The notes under the pieces: generated by a model
Databases searched by the model: none
Told to the model about the DNA's origin: nothing
Seen by the model: the letters and a program-made list of their open reading frames with translations, nothing else
Shown: piece by piece, positions 1-12,982 of the stretch
How the letters are laid out: every line of letters starts with the position of its first letter
Numbering within the stretch: position 1 is the stretch's first letter
Source: Progne subis subis
Taxonomy: Eukaryota; Chordata; Aves; Passeriformes; Hirundinidae
DNA: 64,000 nucleotides
Reading direction: 5' to 3'
Assembly (NCBI GenBank): GCA_022316685.1
Contig: JAKJHU010000155.1
Location: 124,001-188,000 of the forward strand
Translations under genes and position numbers: made by a program

Positions 1-3000
1 CCGCTCACCAGGAAAAAAAAAAAAAAAAAAAATCACATATTATCATCCTCCAGGTTGTCACTCAATCCTGCAAATGATGAAGATTAACGCTGCTCACCCT
101 GAGAGATGCTTCTGTTCCAGCCTGCTAAATTAGGAGGAAGGGGATTGTAGTTTTTATTTGGTTTATTTTTTTTTATTAAAACTACCATAAGATATAAATT
201 GCCTCTGCTCAGCAGCATTGAAATCTCAGCTCTCTGAGATCAGGTTCCTTTTTTGTCAGACATCAATAGCTCTGGAACTGCTGCCCTGTTAACTCGGGTC
301 TGTGGCAATCACTAGTAAGGGGGTAAAAGAAGCAGACTCCAAGTTACATGACACCTCTAGACAAGGGAGAGAGAAAGAGTGTATAAACACAAGACATTAC
401 AAGCAGAAGAGGGAGATTTTTCAGGAATGAAGCTGAATGCCAGAAATTACAGTTTAAGGGAAAAAGTTCATTAAGCAATCTCCTCATATAGCACGTCAGA
501 CATTGAACTATATCCCCATTGTCCCCACGGGGGTGAGGATCACCACCAAAGCCTTTTGGGAAAGAGCAATTCATCTCAGCAGGCTTTGAGAAGATATTTA
601 ACTGCAGCAAATTTAACTTTTCAGGAACAGTTTAAGGATATGCAATCCCTACACCACATCCTAGATTTGCTGTCACAGCACCAGCGTTACTGAGTAACGC
701 TACTGCAAGCAACACTGAGGGAAGGGTTTTCCTCCCCATCCAAAAGGGAGGTGTTAGCAAACAACATTGAGGTTGTTTCCTTAGAATCAAAAGGGTGTTC
801 AGTCAGCTGCCACCCCCCAAAGCTGCTCTACACCAACAACCAGGGCAAACCAGTAAAATGAAGGACTCTAAGGACAGCAATCACACCTACCCCTCCCTTA
901 CTCCCAGCCTTCAGCTATGAGAAGAGCTCAAAACAGAAAATTCCTAGTTATCCTTTGAAGGAAAAGCATACTGATGACTCTTGGCAGCCTCTGACTTTCC
1001 TCCCCTGGTTTTATGTCTTCCCTGAAAAGACTTTAATATTGCATACTGCCCATATTCAGAGGTGAAAATTATCACACTACATATTACATTCCTTTTTCAG
1101 CCCTCCAATGTACAGCCAGCATTCAGTTCCTCTGAGCACTCATCCCTGTGAATATGCTCCTGCAGCTTCTCATAAGAAGGTAAAGAATAGCAACAGTTTA
1201 AAACTATATTTCCTTCAATCATCTTCCTTTTACAGGCAGGCAATGCATAACCTAAAGATAATAAGAAAGCTAAAGCATGAAAACAGCTGAATATTCTTCA
1301 ACTGTCCAATAACACCAATACCCTCCCTCAAACCTTGAACTCAATTAATTCTTGGAGATCAATTATAGGCTTGACAGAGCACTAGAAAACTATTTTAAAT
1401 AAAAATCTCTAACAACCCAATCCAGTGGCTTGGATATGCTTTCTTTCCCTTTTCTCAGAAGAATAAGAAAAAATTATTTCAGATATCTGCATTGTGTTGC
1501 CTACTTTCAAAAAGCAAATTGAAATCACGTAAGCAGAAACCATCAAGCATTTTGTTCCACAGTTTCATTTTCCATAAAAGTTTTGTAGCCCTTGTCAAAC
1601 AGAAAAACACTATTGCTCTTCACCAGTTTCATATTCAAGCTTAAAATAAAAAAGCAATCAGCATGCACTTCCAAAGATTGCCTGAAAAAATGATTTCTAA
1701 AATTAAGTTCTTAACATAATCTGCTCTGATACCTCTAAGCTAACATTTCTAGACTGCTTCAGCTTTCACATGGTTATGGTTGGACATATTTAGCCTGGCA
1801 TCAAGACTGGATTAAGACAGGCCAGAAACAGATGATTAAGAGAAAAAATAGACAAACAAAAGGATCAAGCTTTTCTTAAGATAGTTGTAACCATCTAAAA
1901 GACATAAATAACCTGAAATTATTACTACTCATTAAAACCTCAACAGTCAGTTTTACAGCTCTGAGTTAGCTCCTCCATCCCTTTGTTCCCATCTGTGCCA
2001 AACAACTCATCCTAGAGTTGGTCACTGTCTTTCTATCCAAACCCTGTTAGGCATCCTTTTTATCACTTTTTTTTAAGTTATTCCATACAATGAGCAACCT
2101 TTACAAGATAATTTCCTTTTTTTAGGGAAAGCAGAGATGCAATATGTGATCAGAGATAATTTCCAAATACAGGCTTTGTAGAACACTTTGGCCTGTGTGT
2201 GGGAAAGAACCTGTGTTAACTCTGAAGGTGTAACTAGGGATAGAGTTCCTTCCCAGCTGGAGGTGCAGAGTTGTTCAGAGAAGCAGGTCTGATATAAGGC
2301 AGGAGCTATCACAGAAAGTGATTATTTTCCCCTTCACTGATTCTGGGCAAGAATTCTGTAGAAAACAAACGGTAAGGATTTCTCAGTCAGAAAAGAGCAC
2401 ATAAGGTCTCCACCCAAGATGGGAAGGAGTGCAGAGAAAAAGAGCACAATTACACAAAACAAGGACATGTCAGTAAGTTTTTGAACAGCAGAAATGAGCA
2501 CTGGGAATTGAGTTCTCCTAATTACAAGATAGGGAGCAGGGTTTCAAGAAAAACATGGTTAATTAACCCTTTAAACTTACTTCAATTTAACTAGAAAGTA
2601 ATACCACATGATGAATTGTGCTATTACTGCACCTCTGCCCTCGGACTAGGAACTCAAATTTCCATTTACCACCTGATGCTGCAGGAGCTGCACAGCAACT
2701 TTAGAGCTCATCACAGGGAAAGTGGGTGGCCTTACAGAAAGTGACAGATTCTTGTAAGAAGACTCAAGGCTGCACGGTTAATCTATTACTTCACCTGCTG
2801 AAAGAGGCCGTGCATCAGAACAAAAGATGAATGAGCATTATGGAGAGGTCCTCATCACACAGCATCTGGGGAATGATTATTACTTCAACAAGCAAGAAGG
2901 AACACATATCCATGACAGACATTAAAATGGTCAAGACTAGCTATAGCAAGCAGCATTGATTAGTTTGGCAATAACTCCAACATGAAAAGAACAATAAAAG

Positions 3001-4796
3001 ATCTTGTACTTCCATTTTGAGGGACAGGAGGAGAGAAGAAATTAAAATAATTTCAAGTTACTGCACATGCTATTTTGGTCTACAGTGGCAGTTTCACACC
3101 AGTGCTCAGGATGGGGCAGATGCCAAGCTGATGACACACATCACATTTCTCCACCTAGACCCTTAACAACCTGCCACTATATCAGAAATCCAGCTAGAGG
3201 GTATGGGTTTCTAGTTATCATAAAGTTTAAAAGCATGGCCAGAACATAGCCAATACACTGAACTCCCTCAGCCTGCAGGCAGCTTTACTCTTGTAAGGGC
3301 TCTTCTGCCTTCCTTCATCTGTATGTCTGCTTCAAATTGCTCTGGGAGTTCCCAACAACACAGACTCTGCGGACAGCAGAAATCTCTGCTTACCCACACA
3401 CGCAGCTCTGCGTCAGCTTCTGGGATAATTACATACAACTCGTGTTTCTCCACAGGGAATTGAAGAGGAGGTGTCTTTCTTGAGGGGGCAGAAGTCATAC
3501 TGTTATCTCCATAGGTTTCTAAGGCTATGAAAACAGAGGTCTCATCACAAATCAAGCAATTTCTTTAAAATGCTCCTGCTCACGCTGGAGTAATAAAGTC
3601 AGGTCAGCAGATGACTGGCAGGCTACTTCAGTCACTTAGTCCAGCCTTCCCACTTCAGGAAGACAGGGGAATGACTTCACACTAATGCATTTCAAGCAGA
3701 AAAATGAGTCAGTTTCCTGGCAGATAATGAACCCTGTTTATTTACAGCCTTCAGTTTCAGCAGGTGCTCTCTCAAGATGAGCAAGGAAGGAGGTCACTTA
3801 CATCACCACACAAACAGCCATTTGGTGCAATCAGTTAAATATGTATGTGGAAAATGTTTAAAATGCATGTTAGCTATTCAACAGACAAGAACAGCTCAAC
3901 TGGAGAAATTTAGGGTCATTAGTATTTTGGTTATGGTTGTATTACTGAGTCAGATCATAGGTCTCCCTCTTTCTTCTTGCTCCAGACCCACAAAGTAGAT
4001 GAATGCTGCCCTACTGCAAGTTCTCCAGTCCAGATTCTGTAGTAAGGAGCAAATAATTGGATAAGAGCACTTTGTCCCCAGACACACCACGCTGTGAGCA
4101 TTTCTAAAGAGCATGAAGAGCGAGTGCACACACAAAGTGTATGTAAATTGAATGCATATCTAAAAATTACGGGGTTGCATTACAATAAAAAGACACTGCC
4201 AACATCTCCAGCTCTTCCCCACGGTGAAGAAAGCTAGAGAACTTTTAGATGAGCAAGAAGGCCTGAAACAGAAGGTCTGAGAGCCTGCCCAAAACTTGTT
4301 TCTTGGCAAAAACCAAAACCAAACTGAAACTTAGACACTGTTTTAATGTGATTACCTGAAGCCAGACTCTAAGCTATAAAAATCACAGCTAGATAGTTTA
4401 AGCATGTCACAGACCCCCATTAATCATAAGCTGAGCTTCATCCCCTAGACAGAATACAATTACACGAACTCAAGGCACATAGGTTAAAAAAAACCCAGAA
4501 ACAGGAGCAACTGTACCTGGTCAAGTGAGCTTGTCTGGACATGCTGCCCACCCTGCAGCTGCTGGATCAGGTGGCAGCAGGGAACGTATGTGCAGACAGC
4601 AGAAGAGACAGACATCCTAACAATGGATGGCTTTCAAGAGAGGGAAGCAATTCACACTTCTTCCCTCTCTGTAGTAAAGTCGAGAACTGATATGTTTTAT
4701 GGTATCCTCAAATAGCTATCTGTTTGAAGTCAGCTGTCTTTAAACTTATGAGCAATTTGTGTTTATTCAAGATCTTTGGTCTACCTCATATATGAT

Positions 4797-4960
4797 TCCT
4801 CCAAAAAACAAACAACCCCACAAAAAAACCTGCCCAAAACAACAACAACCAGCACCCACCCACCCGCAAAAAAACCCCAAACCTACAACCCAATAAACCT
4901 CCTCCCCGCCTCCACAAAACTATCACCAAAAAACCCCACCCAACTCTAGATCTCAATAGA
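4797..4960. repeat. A/C-rich, G-poor low-complexity tract
   Basis: Plus strand of A-runs and C-runs with very few G or T; the minus strand reads G/T-rich with GGGTGGG-type runs. No tandem unit is fixed. Confidence 0.75.
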
Positions 4961-7900
4961 GGCAAAAATAAAAGCCAGTTTGGAAGCATATACCATTCCC
5001 ATTCTCACTAAAACATCATTTTAATTCAAATTCAGTAAGCTTCCTGGCTGCCACACTGCAGCAGGTGAAATTCCAGAACAGTTACCACAGAGAAGACATT
5101 TGTAGGGAAAGAAGTTTCTATTGCCTGAAGATTGCAGAGGAACAAACTTTACCCATTTCTTTTATAGGTGAACTCCTCATTGCTAGGCCTGGATATAGAA
5201 GAGGGGTGGAAGAAAGGCAGTGGTTCAAATGGGAAAACACCATGAAGGTATTTGAGGAGTTATTTCTATACCTGCCTAGTCTGCAAGTCGAGCTGCTGCA
5301 ATAAGAACATGGGGAAAAGAATTTCTTTTATTCTGCTACAGTCATTGCTGCATATTTAAATTCAGGCCAAGAAAAAGAAAGAGCAGCTTACGCCTTTCTG
5401 CAAGTTTGGCGAAAGCTGCAGATACATGTCCAGCTTTCCAAAGCACCGGGGAAACTCAGCAGCAGGGAGCGACCTCTACTAGCTACTGGAAGAAGGGAAA
5501 GCACAAGGCATCATTTTTCTCACCCACCAACTCTCAGTGAAGAAGAATAGGGCTCTAGCAACCCTATATTTCTCTTAAATCAGGAAACTAGCAAAGGAAT
5601 ATCTGTGCAAGAAAACAGGCACTTTTTTCACTTGTTCTTCCACGTAACTAGCAGCATACTAAAGAGCTCAAACTTCTAGGACTTCAGTAAGTCCTTCCTG
5701 CCCACACAGAGACAGCAGGCTTGGTATGGAAAAAACCCACAAAGCTGGGAGGGTGACAGTAATAATCCCAGAGCCCACATGGGCATTAACTGACCATTTA
5801 GATATCATGTTAGCCTCTCCTATAGTTCAGGCTATATTTACAGTCTCATGATAAAACTAATTTGTATTTTCTATTTTTAGTAAAGGCCAAACAAACAATA
5901 CCCACCAAGTTTGTCCACAGCCTGCACATCTCACACATAAACACTGCTAATTATCATGTTCAAATGCTCATGTCACCTTCAGACTACCATTTCACTTTAT
6001 GTTTGCAACAGACAAATTAGAAAAAGAGTCTTTCTTCACTCTTACATGTCCTGGCTAATGTTTACAGAAATCATTCCCATACCACATAGTTCTGGCTTTC
6101 TCCCCTCAAGCACATCTTCCCATGCACAAACTCAAACCTCTCTGCTTGCAAATGCATTTATAACTTCTGTTTACCCAAATACTCTCACTAACTGCTGAGA
6201 TATTACTTAGCTCTATCACCACCATTTTCAAGAATTGTAACAAAGCATCTTTGGAATTATTTCTTACCAAGCCTGACAACAGCACAGCATGAACTCTTCC
6301 AAAACTATCACAGTGCACATGGAGGCTACATGGCTTGTCAGAAAAATCCTTCTCACAGCACCAGTAAGGTCTACACACGGTAACTTTAAACAAAATACTG
6401 AGCTCAAACTACAAATGCCAGGACAGAAGGCTAGCAATGGGTCTGAACAAAGAGTCAGGAAAATTATGTTGGGTAGGTCTATTTAGACTTAGCACAGGCC
6501 ATATTCCCACTGATGTGCAGTGTGAGCAGCCAGCCCCTTCTTCTGCTCCAAGCCTCCCCTTCTCTGTGCCACAGTATATATTAAATACTTGAATAAGCAA
6601 GCCACAACTGCAGTAAGCAATTAGGGAAAAAACCAGCAACTACAAGGATTTTGAGAAATAAGGAATGGAACAAAAGGCAGAATACACTAAGTATGTGTTC
6701 TGTCTCCACCATAAAACACATTTGTAGCTTTATATAAGGTAATTCCCTTCTGCTTTAGTTCCTCTCCCCCAAAAAGTAAAGTGAGTAGCAATACCCTCCC
6801 CTCTGATTTTGATGGCAAATGTCAGTCACAGAACTGTGTCTTCCTAGGCAATTCTGTATCCATGGCAGGGGACAAGGAAGTGTTATGGTTGTTTAGTTTT
6901 TAAAGCAAGGATATGAGTGACATTCACCCTTTCATTCAGTGCTTTGCACACTGAGAAAGCTACCAGAAGTCAGTACACGCAGAGATCCGATCAGCCTTGG
7001 TCATTTACATCAAAAAAACAGAGCTGCATGTAAGCAGCTCAGGCTCTGCCGGCATGAACTCAGAAACAAAAGCTGTAGAAGTGACTGTACTCTTTTCCAT
7101 TTCACATGCAACACCGATCACTGTTGGGCAGGAATGGGGTTGCTCCTACCCTGTCAATCTACTTTAACCATAGACTGGTCCCAATTCGATCACAAGTCAG
7201 CATTGTATCTACAACTTAGAGCAGGAAGAGGCATCCCCTCAAGGTCTTAAGCAAGCCATATCTATTTGCACTAGTAAAAAAAAAAACAAACCAAACACCA
7301 AAAAAACCTATAAGTATTCTTTGCCTTCTTATGGAAAAGCTCCAAAATTTAGTTAATAGCTCAAGGCATACTTGAAGAAGAGAACAAACACAGCCCCGGA
7401 GAAAAAGTGACTGCCCGGACATCAACCAACATTTGCCAAGCAATCCCCCAGAAAACAAGCTCCATATTATGAAAGTTGTCTGAGAAGGTGGACAGCCATT
7501 AAAATGAAAACAAAACCTTTGAGAAGGGATACTACAAAGAAAGGTTTGCTCCAGGCTTGGCAGGTAATAAGCAGGAAGTCCAGACGAATTCTACAAGGTT
7601 GCTGAGGTCTTTTAGAGCTCTAACTCATAAGCATTTACATATCAGAGAGACAAAATACCTGTCTCACCTCAGATCCACATCTATCTCTTTCAAACCCGTA
7701 CAAAAGCCAAATGGACGAGCTCTTCCCTTGTTTGCATTCTGTATCAGAGCCATTTCCCGTCTGGATCCCCGCATTTACACCTTTCTGCAAACACTGAAGA
7801 ACTTGCAATTTTATGGTAAATACAGAGATAAGCTTCGTTCGGGAGTGGGGAGGGTCCTCAGGCTCCTCTTCATACAAGAACGGAAAACTCCCAGGGTCGA

Positions 7901-10628
7901 TAAGGAGACAGAAAGGAGCAGAAGCAACATTACCCCCTTGTGGCAGCAAAGCGATATGGAAATAAAGTCTGAGAGATTCAAAAAGGGAACAGACGAGGTG
8001 TTTCTCTTCATAGCTGCTCTGAAGAGAGCTGTGTGCGGCCAGAAAGGCCACCAGCACCGAAGAGAAACAAAACGAGCTGGAGTCACTGTACTACATGTGA
8101 CCGGGTTCACATCACATAGCAAGAACAAGGCAGGAGGGAGCAGAGTCCTCAAACAAGACCTGACAAAATGAAAGACACGGATTTGGCCCCGGACCATGTT
8201 ACATGGCTCCAGGGAAGACGGTTTCACATTGTCCCTTGTGCACAGTGCATCCAACAAACTAAAGCACAGCAAAGCCTTTGGTAAGCTCTGCCAACTTCAA
8301 CAAGTCAAATATTTGCACAGCACAGTGGACTCAGCCTTTCATACTCTCACAAACAAAACAAAGGAGTTTATACCAGGGTTCCCAAACAAGAATTTCCCCA
8401 CTTCACACATGCTCACTTCTTTCTGCCTGTATGCATGACAAGTGTCACCCGGGATGGTTCAAAAATCTTCTCAGATTTTCAGGTAACTTCAGTAATGTAT
8501 CTTTCTGTCAAACTAAATAGGTAAGGCAAGGTGAAAACATCATGCATTCATAAAATGCAGGCATGGAGTTACTCATACCACAGTCTACAGAATTTGACCT
8601 CTGGAATGAGTGCAGTGGAGTGGTTAGAGAAGTTTAACATAATTGCCAGACAAAGCTTCTTCATGGAAGAACAAGGATAATAAGCATTTCCTTGTGAAAT
8701 GTAAGTTTCACGCAAACCTGCCTGACAATAGAACAGAACACACCTTTCATTTGCAGTAATGTACTCAAATCTCTAGACACAGTAAACAGGTAAACCATAT
8801 AAAAAAATGTCTCCCTCATGTATTACAAGCAGCTAAATCTAGAGACGACAATTTTCCTCTTCCTTCTTTTCCCCATCTATAGGAATTATTTCACTGAATA
8901 AGGTTTGAAATATGTTAGCTGGGACACACATTACTACTTGCTCCTTGCTTCCATTCTAGAAACACTGTAGCCTGGGGTGCCATGCCAGAACTCAGAAACA
9001 AACAAAAAAAAATTATAACCTAATTATTTTCTTTTTTTTCCCCCTAAAAACCCCACACTAATTCTGTAGATGTCACTTGTGTCAACTAAAATAGCCAAAG
9101 AGAAAATCTGGATGCATTTTATTAGTCAGCATTGCACTGTACTTAGCATTAAGTGCTGGATTGATACAAATTTCAGCAGAGATCACTGCTAGATTGTGTG
9201 TATCACTGTCTTAAGAAGGTGGCAGCTCCTCTCAAACAAGCAGCTGACTAGAACCCTCTTTCATTCCCTGCTCAATTTTTCATTATCAACCTGAATTGCC
9301 CCACACAGCAACAATGGCTTTAAGTACTTAGAGGATCTTTTCCCTCACTGAAGTTACAGTATTAATACAATACTTCCTCAAACCCATTTTTCAATTAACA
9401 GGTCTCTATAAAAAAAATTAAATTTGCAATCATCTGTTGCTCAGTTATCCTTCCTTCATCCACATCTTTCCAACAGCTTCTACGACCAATTTTGTGCAGC
9501 ACATTTCACATGGCAACTTCAGAGATTTCTGAGATTCTTTTCACTTTGATGTTAAAAGTGAGGCAAAGACATCTGCAGGGGAAAACCCCGTACATTTGAA
9601 TTAATGAGATCAGCCTGGAGAACCCCAGAAAAGCTGAAGCTCAGTCTCATGAACTTTTGCTTAATGTAGCCCATAAACTTCCCCAAATTCATGCCTCACC
9701 AGCACAACTTCAAGAAGCACACAGCTCAACGTCACACTGCTTTCAGGCCAAGCTGAACGAGACGCGACTCCTTGTATTGCTGAGGCTCCTAATGACAGGC
9801 TTCTCCTAACAGAGGTGCCAGAGCTGTTAGCTAGGAATACTTTCACTGCGTGCTTATTAAAGCCTTTGTGATTAGTCCAAGATAATTAGCCTAGGACCAT
9901 CAGAAAGAGCCGAGTTCTCTCCTTACCCAGCTGACACAGTTGCATCAACAGAATTCAAAGAACAGCCTTCCTAAACTACCCTATTAACTTAATTGACCCT
10001 CAATGGCAACGTTTTTCCAGAAAGCTACTTCACAACTAGGAAGGCCACGTCAGAGAATGAATCCTGCCCATGGACATGGAATGAGAATATATTCAGTTTC
10101 CAGACGTAATTTTTATCTTATGTTTTTCAGCTGACCTTAGAATATAGAGCTCAATTGCCCAATGAGGACATCTAATGGAGACACAAAGAAGAACAGAATT
10201 TTAACAGGTTATGAGCACATCTTGGATTCCAACACTAAGAATTAACCAGAGGCTGAGAGGCACAAAATCAATGTAAATTGTGTGCATCTGTGCCAATGAT
10301 GCAATTGATACACAATCAACGTAAATTGACTGGAAGTATGTATGCAGTTACCACTTGTGCAACCAGGTTTGAAGGCTTATCCTCCTCCCCCTTGTATTTC
10401 ATAAACACCTTCAGCAATACCTAACTTATACCTCAGGACCCTCAGACCCCATCTTTGCATGCTTCTGTAGCTTCAAAGGTTAACACACATTTTAGACTCT
10501 GCTGTGCAGAAGTGGTTCCAGCACTTCCCATTGTGCAAGCACGCCCTAGGTCTGGGAGACATGAAGGCTTGGGGTGAGATGTTCACTCTATGCAAAATTT
10601 AGGTAAGTGGGTGCTTGCTGACTTGTTA

Positions 10629-10772
10629 ATAGATTCACAGGATATTCTGAGTTGGAAGGGACCCACGTGGATGATCAAGCCCAACTCTTAAGAAAATGGC
10701 CCATAAGAGGATTGAACCCACAACCTTGGTGCTATAAGTACCATGCTCTAACCCAACTGAGCTAATCGCATC
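10629..10772 (-). mobile_element. tRNA-Ile-derived SINE with CR1-like tail (TguSINE1 type)
   Basis: On the minus strand a tRNA-like head (about 10772-10697) has an A box TAGCTCAGTTGG (10764-10753), a B box GGTTCAATCC (10718-10709) and an anticodon loop CTTATAG with anticodon TAT, read as Ile. It runs straight into a CR1-like 3' tail: AGTTGG, GGGTCCCTTCCAACTC, then ATATCCTGTGAATCTATTAA. The CR1-like end would let CR1 machinery copy it. The assignment to TguSINE1 rests on remembered architecture, not on alignment. Confidence 0.8.
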
Positions 10773-12255
10773 TCCCATGTTCTCTAAAGAAAAATATAAA
10801 CAGCTAATTTGAGAATGGCAGAAAATTACACCTGCAGAATAGTGCTATCCTGCATGCAAGGTTCCTTTTAAGAAAAAGATTTCATGAAGCCTCAAGCCCA
10901 CCTGATGTGTTTAACAAGGAAGGAAATGAAATTTTACTCCAAGGAAATTGCCACGAGCATTTAATACCAGACTGCCCACTGCTTCCAGCTTCTTACCTCA
11001 CAACTCTACAGATAACCTTAGCTTCAGTTAGAAGGGAAGCAGAAAACCCCCACCATGCCTGTTCTTTAGAAAGGCCTGATAACAGAAGCAGGAAGCTGGG
11101 AAAACAAGAGTCCCTAGGAGGTTCTCAACAACCTCTGCCAGAAAGGTTTCACCTTACAGGAATTCCTCTGGAATTAAGCTCACACATCGAACTACCCACT
11201 CCAAATCAGAAGTCTCAGCGAAAAGCATCTGTTTGCTCAGGTGACCAGGTAGGCAAGTAACACTTCACAAATTCTACAGCTACTGGAGCAGGCAGCAACA
11301 ACTACCAGGGATGACAGGCAAAGTGACCCAGAGATTTAGTCATAGGACTCTCGTTGTTAAGACTCCTGCAGGCTGGGGTGGATTGAATCATAAGCCTTTT
11401 AAATTATACAGTTACCACAGAAAAGATGGTATCTACATATCCCACTACATCTCACTGTCCAAATATGTGCCAACTGCCTGATCAATAAGAAGGTTATTTG
11501 CCCCGTTATTTCTGACACTACAGTGACTCATCCCAGAAAACAAGCCACAGTGGAGATGACGTAAGTATGTACCACTATTTCAAAAGAAAGATAATGCAAG
11601 ACTTACTCAAGTGCCATTTTAAAGCTAAATTTGTCAGCTCCTTCTTACTTTTATGCCCTTTAATAGGGGACAAGAGATACCTGACTTAAATTAACAGTAG
11701 GTAAGTTCAGGCCCAAGAAGTAGCTCCCATGTAATCAGCTTGAGACTCTCATTATGGCAGGCTATTAAAAAAAAACCAAAAACTGGGGCAAGGATTTAGA
11801 AACAGATGAATAATTTTATGACCACCACCACTTATTTGCTATGCAACTATGGCAACAAGAAAGTCAGTCGCTGTTCCAGCCTCAGCATAATCAGCTTATC
11901 TGCAGGACAGAGGAAAGAATTCCCCTTCCTCAGGCACTCCTGTGTACAAAGCTTTCTTAGTTAGTTACATCTGCATCCAACCTGGAAATTTTGGTTTTCT
12001 ACAGCTCAAAGCATCTGTTTCAGAGAAAGAATAAGACTGAACCTTTCCTCTGGTGAGAGCACAAACCACTTGACAGAGAAGATGTGAAACTGAAACCCAG
12101 TATGGAAACCCTATCCAAAGTACCAAGGTAGCTCTATCATCCACACAAGCCAGTGAAGACACTTACACACAAAGGACAGGTCTTTCCTGATGCAAGTTCA
12201 ATTTAGCTTATCCAGTCTCTTGTATCATATCTGAAGCAGAAGAATACCCTTCCAA

Positions 12256-12336
12256 AAAAAAAAACCAAACAAAAAAACCCACACCAACCCAAAAAACAAA
12301 CAAACAAACAAACAAAAAAACCACAAAAAAAAAAAT
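12256..12336. repeat. A/C-rich low-complexity tract with (CAAA)n
   Basis: A-runs broken by C, including five CAAA units near 12297-12318. Simple sequence. Confidence 0.8.
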
Positions 12337-12982
12337 CACCTTCTTAAAAAACAAGACAGCAAAGCCTAAAATTTTCAGTGATCAGTATGTCCCCAACCAG
12401 CTCAGGTCAACAGGAGCCACTGTCAAAACTTACCTCTCTTATCAGGGGCAAACCAACTGCATATACCCAAGCCACTGACACAGAGCTTTGACATTTCCAG
12501 CCCCCACTCTGGGCAACACTAAGAAAATTACCGTTAACCCTTTTAACTTAACAATTTACTCATGCCCAGTTTTCCATGCCAACCCTGGGCAGATTCACCA
12601 TGCACAGCACATGATGATAGGGTGTGTGGTAAGGGGCACAAAGGACAGCATTAACGCATCCTGAGTTTCCAGTCTTCTGCAGGGTCTCAGGAACACCAGG
12701 AGCAAAGTTCACCCCAGAGATCTGCTGCAGGAGCCCATCCTTTTGCCTATCTGTATTTCCATTGAGAGGTCCAGCCTCTGCGCTTACAATCTTTAGAACC
12801 CATCTGCAGTATGACAATAGCAGCTATAAACACATCAACACCAAAATCTCTACTTTCATCTATGTGAATAGCACAGAGCCATATGAGAAAAGGTTTTTAA
12901 ATCTGAAAATATTGAAAAACCTCAGACTAGAGGGGAAAGGTTTAAGAAAAAACAGAGGAGGAAGGGCAAGCATGTATCTTAC

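Larger units (their letters stand above)
1..12982 (-). other. AMBRA1 intron downstream of coding exon 6 (partial)
   Basis: 13 kb of AT-rich intron following donor AG|GTAAGA at 12982. I looked for the next AMBRA1 exon (which begins RLLESSL in mammals) and did not find it, so the intron continues past the left edge. Contents seen: A20 at 13-32, the tRNA/CR1 SINE at about 10629-10772, A/C-rich tracts at about 4797-4960 and 12256-12336, and an unexplained long frame at 7557-8171. Confidence 0.8.

Noticed and set aside
10697..10772. Functional tRNA-Ile gene
   Set aside because: The acceptor stem is not paired and the sequence continues directly into a CR1-like tail, so it is the head of a SINE.
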